From Tannerellaceae bacterium (lineage in GTDB: Bacteria > Bacteroidota > Bacteroidia > Bacteroidales > Tannerellaceae), in the NCBI GenBank assembly GCA_031276545.1, contig JAISMW010000004.1:1-14614 (forward strand): 14,614 bases of DNA. The letters run 5' to 3'. This document shows positions 7,659 to 14,614 of this stretch, piece by piece (within the stretch, counting starts at the first letter, position 1; the number at the start of each line of letters is the position of its first letter). The notes under the pieces were generated by a model, which did not search any database, had not been told where the DNA came from, and was given only the letters and a program-made list of their open reading frames with translations. Position numbers and translations under genes: made by a program.

Positions 7659-9716
7659 ATGTCTAAACAAGGGAACATCGGGGTTACAAGTGAAAATATC
7701 TTCCCCATCATCAAGAAGTTTTTGTACAGTGATCATGAAATTTTTTTACGCGAAATTGTTTCCAATGCCGTAGATGCCACGCAGAAATTAAGAACGCTGG
7801 CCTCCGTGGGTGAATACAAAGGCGAGCTGGGAGACCAGACCATCCGCATAACCGTAGACGAAGGAGCCGGAACACTCACCGTTTCAGACCGGGGCATCGG
7901 TATGACGGCGGATGAGATAGACCGCTACATCAATCAGATTGCCTTCTCCGGAGCCGAGGAATTTGTGGAGAAATACAAGAACGATGCAGCCTCCATCATC
8001 GGGCATTTCGGACTGGGATTCTACTCCACCTTCATGGTAGCCAAGAAAGTGGAAATCCGTACCCGCTCGTACAAGGAAGGCGCCGTACCCATGAAGTGGA
8101 GTTGCGAAGGAAATCCGGAATATGTATTGGAAGAAACCGAAAAAGACCTCATCGGTACCGACATCATCCTGCATATCGACGACGAAAACAAGGAGTTTCT
8201 CGGTAAAGACCGGATTAGCGGACTGCTGAAAAAATACTGCCGCTTCCTGCCCGTTCCCATCGCTTTCGGAAAAAAGCAGGAATGGAAAGACGGCAAATAC
8301 ACCGATACGGAAGAAGACAATATCGTAAACGATACCAAACCGGCCTGGGTGAGGAAACCTTCGGAACTGACCGACGACGACTACGCAAAGTTCTACCGCG
8401 ACCTCTACCCCATGTCGGAAGAACCGCTTTTCCGGATACACCTCAATGTAGACTATCCTTTCAATCTGACCGGCATCCTCTACTTCCCGCGCATAAAAAA
8501 CAATATCGACTTAAACCGAAACAAGATACAGTTGTACTCGAACCAGGTGTTTGTAACCGATTCGGTGGAAGGCATCGTGCCGGAGTTCCTTACCTTGCTG
8601 CACGGAGTGCTCGACTCGCCCGATATTCCGCTCAACGTGTCCCGCTCCTACCTGCAGAGCGACCGGAACGTGAAAAAAATTTCCAACCATATCACCAAGA
8701 AAGTGGCCGACCGGCTGGAAGAAATATTCAAGAACGACCGACCACAGTTCGAAGAAAAATGGGACAGCCTCAAACTCTTCATCCAATATGGCATGTTGAG
8801 TGACGAAAAGTTTTATGAACGGGCTGCCAAATTTGCTTTGCTCAAAGATACGGAAGGCAAATATTATACCTTCGACGAATACAAAACGCTGACAAAGGAA
8901 AATCAAACCAATAAAGACGGACAACTGATCTACCTCTACACCCACAGCACCGAAGAACAATACAGCTATATTCAGGCTGCGAAAGACAAGGGATACAGCG
9001 TCCTGCTGATGGACGGACAACTGGACGTACACCAGGTAGGACAACTGGAACAGAAGTTCGAAAAAACACAGTTCGTGCGCGTAGACAGCGATACAACCGA
9101 AAACATCATCCGCAAAAACGAAGAGAACAAAGTAAGCCTTTCCCCCGACCAGCGTCATGCGCTGCAGGAACTATTCAAAAGCCGGATGCCGAAAACGGAA
9201 AAGACCGAGTACTCCGTCACACTCGAAGCGCTGGGCGAACAGGCCAATCCGGTGATGCTCACACAGAGCGAGTATATGAGGCGTATGCGCGAAATGTCGG
9301 CCATGCAGCCCGGAATGTCCTTCTACGGCGAGATGCCCGACAGCTACAGCATCGTACTGAACACAGACCATCCGCTCATAAAGAAAGTGCTGGCCGACGA
9401 AGAAGCTGCCTGTGCCGGCGAACTCGCCCCAATCCTTGCCGACATCAAAGGATGGGAAGCCCGGCAAACTGACCTGAGGGAAAAACAAAATCAGAAGAAA
9501 AGCGAAGAAATAACCGCCGACGAAAAAGAGGATATGGAAAATACAAACCGTACGCTGGACGAACTCCGAAACAAACGAGATACCCTCCTTTCCGACTATG
9601 CCGCCGGCAACAGCCTCATACACGAACTCGTCGACCTGGCGCTGCTTGGCAACGGTATGCTCAAAGGAGAAGCCTTAAGCAATTTCATCCGGCGCAGTAT
9701 CCGATTGATAGGCTAA
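7659..9716 (+). CDS. htpG: Molecular chaperone HtpG (bacterial Hsp90)
   Basis: This is a 685-residue cytoplasmic Hsp90 chaperone, a homodimeric ATP-driven clamp acting on late folding intermediates. The N-terminal GHKL ATPase domain shows Glu32 and Asn36 in REIVSNAVDA, Asp77 in DRGIGMT, and the lid glycine motif GHFGLG at 115-120. The middle domain contains the conserved LNVSRSYLQ segment whose arginine contacts the ATP gamma-phosphate. The C-terminal dimerisation region follows a charged, lysine/glutamate-rich stretch. It is longer than the 624-residue E. coli protein but in the range I expect for Bacteroidales HtpG. ATG 7659 lies 47 bases after the clpC terminator in an AT-rich leader. I see no exact TAnnTTTG box there, so its promoter may use another sigma factor or be diverged. 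Pairing with clpC suggests a proteostasis locus. Confidence 0.97.
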   Translation: MSKQGNIGVTSENIFPIIKKFLYSDHEIFLREIVSNAVDATQKLRTLASVGEYKGELGDQTIRITVDEGAGTLTVSDRGIGMTADEIDRYINQIAFSGAEEFVEKYKNDAASIIGHFGLGFYSTFMVAKKVEIRTRSYKEGAVPMKWSCEGNPEYVLEETEKDLIGTDIILHIDDENKEFLGKDRISGLLKKYCRFLPVPIAFGKKQEWKDGKYTDTEEDNIVNDTKPAWVRKPSELTDDDYAKFYRDLYPMSEEPLFRIHLNVDYPFNLTGILYFPRIKNNIDLNRNKIQLYSNQVFVTDSVEGIVPEFLTLLHGVLDSPDIPLNVSRSYLQSDRNVKKISNHITKKVADRLEEIFKNDRPQFEEKWDSLKLFIQYGMLSDEKFYERAAKFALLKDTEGKYYTFDEYKTLTKENQTNKDGQLIYLYTHSTEEQYSYIQAAKDKGYSVLLMDGQLDVHQVGQLEQKFEKTQFVRVDSDTTENIIRKNEENKVSLSPDQRHALQELFKSRMPKTEKTEYSVTLEALGEQANPVMLTQSEYMRRMREMSAMQPGMSFYGEMPDSYSIVLNTDHPLIKKVLADEEAACAGELAPILADIKGWEARQTDLREKQNQKKSEEITADEKEDMENTNRTLDELRNKRDTLLSDYAAGNSLIHELVDLALLGNGMLKGEALSNFIRRSIRLIG

Positions 9717-9719
9717 TGC

Positions 9720-9750
9720 TTGCCCGTTTATAAGAAAAAGATTTATTTTG
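9720..9750 (+). promoter_or_regulatory. Candidate rfbC-rfbB promoter
   Basis: TTG at 9720-9722 and TTATTTTG at 9743-9750 are separated by 20 bases, and the latter differs from TAnnTTTG at one position. It starts just past the htpG stop codon (9714-9716) and sits 24 bases before the rfbC ATG. No terminator is visible after htpG, so read-through into rfbC is also possible. Confidence 0.4.
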
Positions 9751-9774
9751 CGTTCCAATCACAAAAGAACGCGA

Positions 9775-10338
9775 ATGAAATACGTGAAAACAGCTATCCC
9801 CGGGGTGTGGATTATTGAACCGACGGTGTTCAATGACTCCCGGGGATATTTTTTTGAGGTTTTCAGACAGGCGGAATTTGAACAGCACATCGGATCCGTT
9901 CATTTCACGCAGGAAAACGAATCCGGATCCTCAAAAGGCGTCCTGCGCGGATTGCATTATCAACTGGATCCCTTTTCGCAGGCCAAACTGGTGAGGGTGA
10001 TACGGGGATGTGTGCTGGATGTAGCCGTCGATTTGCGGAAAGGATCGCCGGCCTTCGGAAAACATATCGCCGTAGAACTCTCTTCAGACAACAAACGACA
10101 GCTCTTCGTCCCGAAGGGATTTGCGCACGGTTTCCACGTCCTGAGCGAACAGGCCGTCTTCTCCTACAGGGTGGACAGTCCCTATCATCCCGCCGCCGAA
10201 AGATCAATACGCTACAACGAGCCGGCTTTCGGCATCGACTGGAGGATTCCGCAGGGCGCATCGCCCGTCCTCTCGGAAAAAGACACACAGGCTCCCAGCC
10301 TGGAAAAGGGGGAATTTAATTTTATATACAATCCATAA
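9775..10338 (+). CDS. rfbC: dTDP-4-dehydrorhamnose 3,5-epimerase
   Basis: This is a 187-residue RmlC/RfbC epimerase of the cupin fold, the usual length for the family. It epimerises C3 and C5 of dTDP-4-keto-6-deoxyglucose on the route to dTDP-L-rhamnose for surface polysaccharides. The active-site set is present: RGLHYQ with general-base His61, Lys71 in the following strand, FVPKGFAHGF at 111-120, and Tyr131 as likely general acid. I chose ATG 9775; a TTG at 9748 would add nine residues that overlap the proposed -7 box, so it is unlikely. rfbB follows after 12 bases in the same direction, so the two are almost certainly cotranscribed. Confidence 0.95.
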   Translation: MKYVKTAIPGVWIIEPTVFNDSRGYFFEVFRQAEFEQHIGSVHFTQENESGSSKGVLRGLHYQLDPFSQAKLVRVIRGCVLDVAVDLRKGSPAFGKHIAVELSSDNKRQLFVPKGFAHGFHVLSEQAVFSYRVDSPYHPAAERSIRYNEPAFGIDWRIPQGASPVLSEKDTQAPSLEKGEFNFIYNP

Positions 10339-10350
10339 CTTATTTCCGAT

Positions 10351-11460
10351 ATGAAAACTTATCTCGTCACCGGAGGCGCCGGATTCATCGGCGCAAACTT
10401 TGTGAAATACATGCTCGCCACCTATCCCGATATACAAATCGTCGTACTGGATCTGCTCACCTACGCCGGCAATCTGAAAACAATCGAACACGACCTCCGC
10501 CCGGGACGTTGCGAGTTCGTGAAAGGCGACATCGGAGACCGCACGCTGACCGACCGACTCTTCGGACGCTATGACTTTCAGTACGTGGTGAACTTCGCAG
10601 CCGAAAGCCACGTAGACCGGAGCATCGGCGACCCGCAACTGTTTCTGACGACCAATATCCTCGGAACGCAAAACCTGCTCGACTCCGCCCGCCGAGCCTG
10701 GGTGACGGGCGCCGGCGCCGACGGATACCCTACCTGGAAAGACGGCGTACGTTTCCACCAGGTATCCACCGACGAAGTATACGGCAGCCTCGGATCCGAA
10801 GGATATTTCACCGAAACTACTCCGCTGAATCCGCGAAGTCCGTACAGCGCATCGAAAACGAGCGCCGACCTCTTCGTAAACGCCTATTCGGAAACCTACA
10901 AAATGCCCGTCTCCATCACACGCTGCTCAAACAATTACGGCCCCTATCATTTTCCCGAAAAACTAATCCCGCTCATGATACGGAATATCCTCGAAGGAAA
11001 ACCTCTGCCGGTCTACGGAAACGGTTCCAACGTTCGCGACTGGCTCTATGTGGAAGACCACTGCAAGGCCATCGACCTCGTACTCCACCGGGGACGGAAC
11101 GGAGAAGTATATAATGTGGGGGGACATAACGAGTGGCAGAACATCGAAATAGTAAAACTCACCATCCGCACCGTACAGCGTATCCTGACGGAAAAACCCG
11201 ACTGCCGGAAGGCGCTGAAACGAAGGGAATACGACGCCGAAGGAAATCTCCGCACCGACTGGATCGACAACGGCCTCATACAATTCGTACAAGACCGCCT
11301 CGGACACGACCTGCGGTACGCCATCGACCCTTCCAAAATAACACGCGAACTGGGATGGAAACCCGAAACGTCTTTTGAAGACGGTATCCTGAAAACCGTC
11401 TCCTGGTATCTCGACAACCCCCAATGGGTGGAGGATGTCCTGCGGGACAAAAACTGCTAA
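10351..11460 (+). CDS. rfbB: dTDP-glucose 4,6-dehydratase
   Basis: This is a 369-residue short-chain (extended SDR) dehydratase that converts dTDP-glucose to dTDP-4-keto-6-deoxyglucose, the step before RfbC. The Rossmann glycine motif GGAGFIG is at residues 8-14. The catalytic Thr140-Asp141-Glu142 lies in STDEVYG, and the Tyr165/Lys169 pair lies in YSASK. The NFAAESHVDRS segment at 81-91 is typical of RmlB. A short extra segment (about residues 115-133, rich in Gly and Ala) makes it a little longer than the E. coli enzyme. rfbA and rfbD are not in the window, so the pathway must be completed elsewhere or the intermediate goes to another deoxysugar. Its TAA stop (11458-11460) overlaps the stop of the convergent antiporter gene. 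Confidence 0.96.
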   Translation: MKTYLVTGGAGFIGANFVKYMLATYPDIQIVVLDLLTYAGNLKTIEHDLRPGRCEFVKGDIGDRTLTDRLFGRYDFQYVVNFAAESHVDRSIGDPQLFLTTNILGTQNLLDSARRAWVTGAGADGYPTWKDGVRFHQVSTDEVYGSLGSEGYFTETTPLNPRSPYSASKTSADLFVNAYSETYKMPVSITRCSNNYGPYHFPEKLIPLMIRNILEGKPLPVYGNGSNVRDWLYVEDHCKAIDLVLHRGRNGEVYNVGGHNEWQNIEIVKLTIRTVQRILTEKPDCRKALKRREYDAEGNLRTDWIDNGLIQFVQDRLGHDLRYAIDPSKITRELGWKPETSFEDGILKTVSWYLDNPQWVEDVLRDKNC

Positions 11461-13706
11461 CTCTCCATTTTTGTGCGAAACCCGGCCAGGCTCTCTTCTT
11501 CGCCGGCCAGCAGAAGCGTATCGCCTTCGCGGAAAAGGAAAGAGGACGAAGCGCTGATTGCCGGCTCGCCTTCCCGATCGATGCAAATCACCATACATTC
11601 CGTCTTTCGCTGAACGTCCAGCTCGCCGAGCGTCCGTCCGGCCATGTACGAACCTTTTTCCACCACATACTGCGAAAGGGCGATGTGCACCTGAGCATCC
11701 TCTTCCTCGTCCTGCGTCCGATCGTAGCTCTGCACCTCGCGGATAAGCCGGCGTATGTCGTCGTCCGAGCCGGCAATAATCAGCCGGTCGTGCGGATACA
11801 GCCGTTCGTCGGCGTCGGGGATATTAATCTTCCGATGACCCCGAAGGATCGACACGACGCTCAAACCCAGCCGCCGACGGAAATTAAGTTCGCGAAGCGT
11901 CTTGCCTATACGGGGAGAAAGGGGCGAGACCTCGATCTCTTCGATATGGATATTGCGCAGCAGCAGATGCCCCGCCATTTCGGGATGAAGCGGAGCCTGC
12001 TTTTGCTTCCGGTGAAGGTTCTCCAGAAAATGCGCCTCTATCCGGCGAGACTGCCGCTTGAAACCCTGAAAGAAAATAATCGCCGCAATCACCGCCATCG
12101 ACACAATCACCATTCCCAGCATATAGGCAGGGAAGAGCCGCACCAGCACCCCCAGGATCAGCGCGCAGCTAATCCCCATACGGAGCGCCACGAGCGAGAT
12201 CAGCGCCCCGCGATTGAAATGATTGTCGTCCCACAGCGTGCGGAACTCCTTCGAACGGTTCTTCTTCATCATAATGCTGCGAAGGAACGGAGCCATCAGC
12301 AGCAGGGCAAACGCCGCAGAAAGCGCCCGGCCCCAGATTCCCGGAAGATGAGACGTCACGAAGGGCGTCACAAATGTTTCGCATACCAGCATAATCGCCA
12401 GACAGACCGCCGAATTGACGGCAACAAACGCCAGCACGCTCCGAAGCAGACGGTTCCAGTCGTCCTGCTTGTTCACCGTCTTCAGACCCGACGTGGCGTA
12501 GCCGTTTACGATCCGCTCCCAGCGTGCCGGGATCTTTTTCTCCAGATAAGCGTACACCGGCAGGGCGGCCCGGATGAAATAGGGCGTCGTAAAGGTCGTG
12601 ATGATCGACACCGACACGATCACCGGATACAGGAAGTCGCCGATAACCCCCAGGCTCATCCCCAGCGTGGCAATAATAAAAGAAAACTCGCCAATCTGAG
12701 CCAAACTGAAACCCGCCAGTACCGCCACCCGCAGACCTTCGCCCGACGCCATCACGCCAAGCGTGGCAAACACCACCCGACCGGCCAGCACCACGCCCGT
12801 AAGCGCCAGGATAAGCGCCGCATGTTCCGTGATGGACGCCACATCAATCATCATCCCTACCGATACGAAAAACACCGCGCCGAAAAGATTCTTGACCGGC
12901 TCCACCAGGTGTTCTATCTGTTTCGCCCGGACCGTCTCGGCCAGTATCGAACCCATGATGAAAGCGCCGAGCGCCGCCGAAAAGCCCACTTTCGAGGCAA
13001 ACAGCACCATACCGAGACAAAGCCCGACGGAAAGGATAATCAGCGTTTCGTCGTTCAGAAACTTCTTCAGTTTCTTCAGCATCGTAGGAATCAGATAGAT
13101 GCCGACGATGAACCATACCAGCACAAAAAACGCCAGACGGAGCATGCTCCACAGCAATTCCATGCCGCCAATCGTCCGGCTTACGGCCACCGTAGACAGC
13201 ATCACCATCATCAGTATCGCCGCCAGATCCTCCACAATCAGCATACCGAACACGATGCCCGCAAACTTCTGCTTCTGCAAACCCGCCTCGTTGAATGCCT
13301 TTATAATGATCGTGGTAGACGACATCGACAGCATCCCCCCCAGAAAAACACTGTCCATCGCCGACCATCCCAGCAACTGCCCCACCATATATCCGATCAC
13401 AATCATCGATCCCATATTGATAAGCGTAGCCAGCGAAGCCGTACCGCCCACCGATATAAGCTTCTTGAAACTAAACTCCAGTCCGAGCGCAAAGAGCAGG
13501 AAAATAACCCCAATCTCGGCCCAAACCTTCACATTCTCGAGATCCGTCACCGTAGGCAGCCACGGCGTATTCGGCCCGGCAATAAAACCGGCCACGATAT
13601 AGCCCAGTACCACCGGCTGCTTCAGCCATTTAAAAAGCACGGTTGCAATCCCTGCCGTAATCAGGATAAGCGCCAAATCGCTAATAAATTCAGGTAGATG
13701 TGACAT
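11457..13706 (-). CDS. Kef-type cation:proton antiporter with C-terminal RCK_C (TrkA-C) domains
   Basis: This is a 749-residue monovalent cation:proton antiporter (CPA2/Kef-type). Residues about 1-385 form the Na/H-exchanger membrane domain, with GYIVAGFIAGP, IVEDLAAI (the acidic pair of the transport helix) and VGFSAALGAFIMGSILAE. A second hydrophobic block follows (about 410-535), then a basic linker. Two soluble regulatory repeats (about 570-650 and 670-745) look like RCK_C/TrkA_C domains that bind ligands and gate transport. The NAD-binding TrkA_N domain of E. coli KefB/KefC is absent. The frame stays open 239 codons upstream through the 42-bp repeat array. I placed the start at ATG 13706 because homology-like sequence begins there and a -7 box lies just upstream at 13725. 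It converges on rfbB with a 4-base stop overlap. Ion (K+ or Na+) is not determined. Confidence 0.92.
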   Translation of the reverse strand: MSHLPEFISDLALILITAGIATVLFKWLKQPVVLGYIVAGFIAGPNTPWLPTVTDLENVKVWAEIGVIFLLFALGLEFSFKKLISVGGTASLATLINMGSMIVIGYMVGQLLGWSAMDSVFLGGMLSMSSTTIIIKAFNEAGLQKQKFAGIVFGMLIVEDLAAILMMVMLSTVAVSRTIGGMELLWSMLRLAFFVLVWFIVGIYLIPTMLKKLKKFLNDETLIILSVGLCLGMVLFASKVGFSAALGAFIMGSILAETVRAKQIEHLVEPVKNLFGAVFFVSVGMMIDVASITEHAALILALTGVVLAGRVVFATLGVMASGEGLRVAVLAGFSLAQIGEFSFIIATLGMSLGVIGDFLYPVIVSVSIITTFTTPYFIRAALPVYAYLEKKIPARWERIVNGYATSGLKTVNKQDDWNRLLRSVLAFVAVNSAVCLAIMLVCETFVTPFVTSHLPGIWGRALSAAFALLLMAPFLRSIMMKKNRSKEFRTLWDDNHFNRGALISLVALRMGISCALILGVLVRLFPAYMLGMVIVSMAVIAAIIFFQGFKRQSRRIEAHFLENLHRKQKQAPLHPEMAGHLLLRNIHIEEIEVSPLSPRIGKTLRELNFRRRLGLSVVSILRGHRKINIPDADERLYPHDRLIIAGSDDDIRRLIREVQSYDRTQDEEEDAQVHIALSQYVVEKGSYMAGRTLGELDVQRKTECMVICIDREGEPAISASSSFLFREGDTLLLAGEEESLAGFRTKMES

Positions 13707-13724
13707 AAGTTCTGTATTTGCCGG

Positions 13725-13732
13725 CAAAAATA
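13725..13732 (-). promoter_or_regulatory. Candidate -7 box of the antiporter gene
   Basis: Read on the minus strand this is TATTTTTG, an exact TAnnTTTG match, 18 bases upstream of the ATG at 13706. That implies a leader of only about 10 bases. No TTG is found at the expected -33 distance, so the assignment rests on the -7 box and its position. If real, it excludes the repeat array from the coding sequence. Confidence 0.45.
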
Positions 13733-13812
13733 CAAAAAAATCAAACCGACGAATTTCACCCGCGCCCTTCCCCCCGTCGGCGAGCAGGCAACCTTTGACA
13801 GATAATATACCA

Positions 13813-14484
13813 TCTTCGTAATCGAACGAAGATACTTCCGTAAATACAATACTATCTCTGTTTCCAAACGAAGATACTTCCACAAATGCAATATCTCCTT
13901 CGTCGCCGAACAAAAATATTTTATTAAATGCAACAACACCTTCGTACACGAACAAAAGTACCGTTGCAAATGCAACAGCGCCTTCGTACACAAACAAAAG
14001 TACCGTTGCAAATGCAACAGCGCCTTCGTACGCGAACAAAAGTACTGTTGCAAATGCAACAGTACCTTCGTACATGAACAAAAATACCGTTGCAAATGAA
14101 ACAGTGCTTTCGTACGTGAACAAAAGTACTGTTGCAAATGCAACAGTGCCTTCGTACGAGTACAAAGGTACTTTGTCAAATGCAACAGTGCCTTCGTACG
14201 TGAACAAAGGTGGTGTTTCATTTGCAACGGTGCCTTTGTTTGCGTACGAAGGTACTGTTTCATTTGCAACGGTACCTTTGTACGCGTACGAAAGTACTGT
14301 TTCATTTGCAACGGCACCTTTGTACGCGTACGAAGGCACTGTTTCATTTGCAACAGTACCTTTGTACTCGTACGAAGGCATTGTTGCATTTGATAAAGTA
14401 CTTTTGTTCGTGTACGAAGGCACTGTTGCAAATGCAACGATGCTTTTGCAGGATTACGAAGAAATTACTGCAAACAAAGCAGTA
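13813..14484. repeat. Tandem array of sixteen 42-bp units built from two alternating palindromes
   Basis: Units of exactly 42 bp start at 13813, 13855, 13897, 13939 and so on to 14443, with no spacer; a decayed seventeenth may begin at 14485. Outer units are diverged and inner ones nearly identical. Palindrome 1 (unit bases 1-20, best at 14317-14336) has a core GTACGCGTAC. Palindrome 2 is best at 14042-14065, with 11-bp perfect arms and an AA centre. Their centres (offsets 9.5 and 30.5) alternate every 21 bp. Units 3-9 are in one orientation, units 11-14 look like its reverse complement, and unit 10 is the junction. Unit 15 partly reverts. Because 42 is a multiple of three, several frames on both strands stay open, giving 14-residue repeat peptides that are probably artefacts. 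It sits upstream of the antiporter and before a possible plus-strand gene. Confidence 0.93.
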
Positions 14485-14557
14485 CCTCCGTAATCCGGCA
14501 AAAGCATCATAAATTAAATAAATACAGGTAAGAGCTAAAAACCTTCAGCCAGACGGA

Positions 14558-14614
14558 ATGAATATCAGGGAAGCATACGAACATTTTTCGTCATGCCGTT
14601 TTTCCGTCAATATT
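14558..14614 (+). CDS. Possible N-terminus of an unidentified gene, cut by the window edge
   Basis: An ATG at 14558 opens a frame of 19 codons that runs without a stop to the last base (predicted start MNIREAYEHFSS). The upstream stretch from 14505 is AT-rich and has an AGGTAAGAG-like purine run at 14526-14534, which is too far away to be a ribosome site. Nineteen codons are too few to identify a family. If real, this gene diverges from the antiporter and the 42-bp array lies between them. Confidence 0.35.
   Translation, partial: MNIREAYEHFSSCRFSVNI

Noticed and set aside
11424..13697. 757-codon plus-strand open frame opposite the antiporter
   Set aside because: Its product is extremely rich in His, Arg, Gln and Pro with no domain, and it lies antisense to a clear antiporter; it is a codon-bias shadow.
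13813..14484. CRISPR array
   Set aside because: Units are contiguous with no unique spacers, repeats vary in sequence, and there are no cas genes.
14074..14493. Plus-strand repeat-peptide frames in the 42-bp array (also 14210-14512 plus and 13661-14437 minus)
   Set aside because: A 42-bp period keeps any stop-free frame open; several frames on both strands are open at once and the outer units decay without regard to codons.

Overview
The window looks like a chromosomal segment of a Bacteroidales bacterium (Bacteroides/Parabacteroides-like). Start codons have AT-rich leaders without Shine-Dalgarno sequences. Several genes are preceded by a TAnnTTTG box, the -7 element of the Bacteroidetes housekeeping sigma factor. 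The protein set (ClpC, a roughly 685-residue HtpG, RfbC/RfbB, a Kef-type antiporter with RCK_C domains) fits that group. The species call is inference. No tRNA, rRNA, insertion sequence or CRISPR array is visible.

Layout: (1) 335-4333, plus strand, is a tight four-gene operon: a GntP/DsdX-family permease, a RidA-family protein, a DSD1-like fold-III PLP enzyme and an M19 dipeptidase. It ends in a strong hairpin at 4497-4526. My reading is a D-amino-acid (D-serine-like) uptake and catabolism operon: the dipeptidase releases the amino acid from dipeptides, the permease imports it, the PLP enzyme dehydrates it, and RidA clears the reactive enamine/imine. (2) 4527-4963 is a non-coding stretch with a small 42-bp-period palindrome cluster, then an inverted repeat overlapping the clpC promoter. 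(3) 4964-9716 carries two protein-quality genes, clpC and htpG, separated by a terminator. (4) 9775-11460 holds rfbC and rfbB (dTDP-sugar synthesis, toward dTDP-L-rhamnose) without rfbA or rfbD alongside. (5) On the minus strand, 13706-11457 encodes a Kef-type monovalent cation:proton antiporter whose stop codon overlaps that of rfbB. (6) 13813-14484 is a 672-bp array of sixteen units of exactly 42 bp upstream of the antiporter. A possible plus-strand gene starts at 14558 and runs off the right edge.

The most unusual element is the right-hand array. Each unit contains two different near-palindromes whose centres alternate every 21 bp. Both change orientation near 14210, so the array is roughly mirror-symmetric. 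Its units carry TAnnTTTG-like boxes that point outward on both sides. A smaller cluster at 4638-4741 has the same 42-bp period and a related palindrome, which suggests a repeat family scattered in this genome. Whether it is regulatory, structural or passive repeat DNA cannot be decided from sequence alone.
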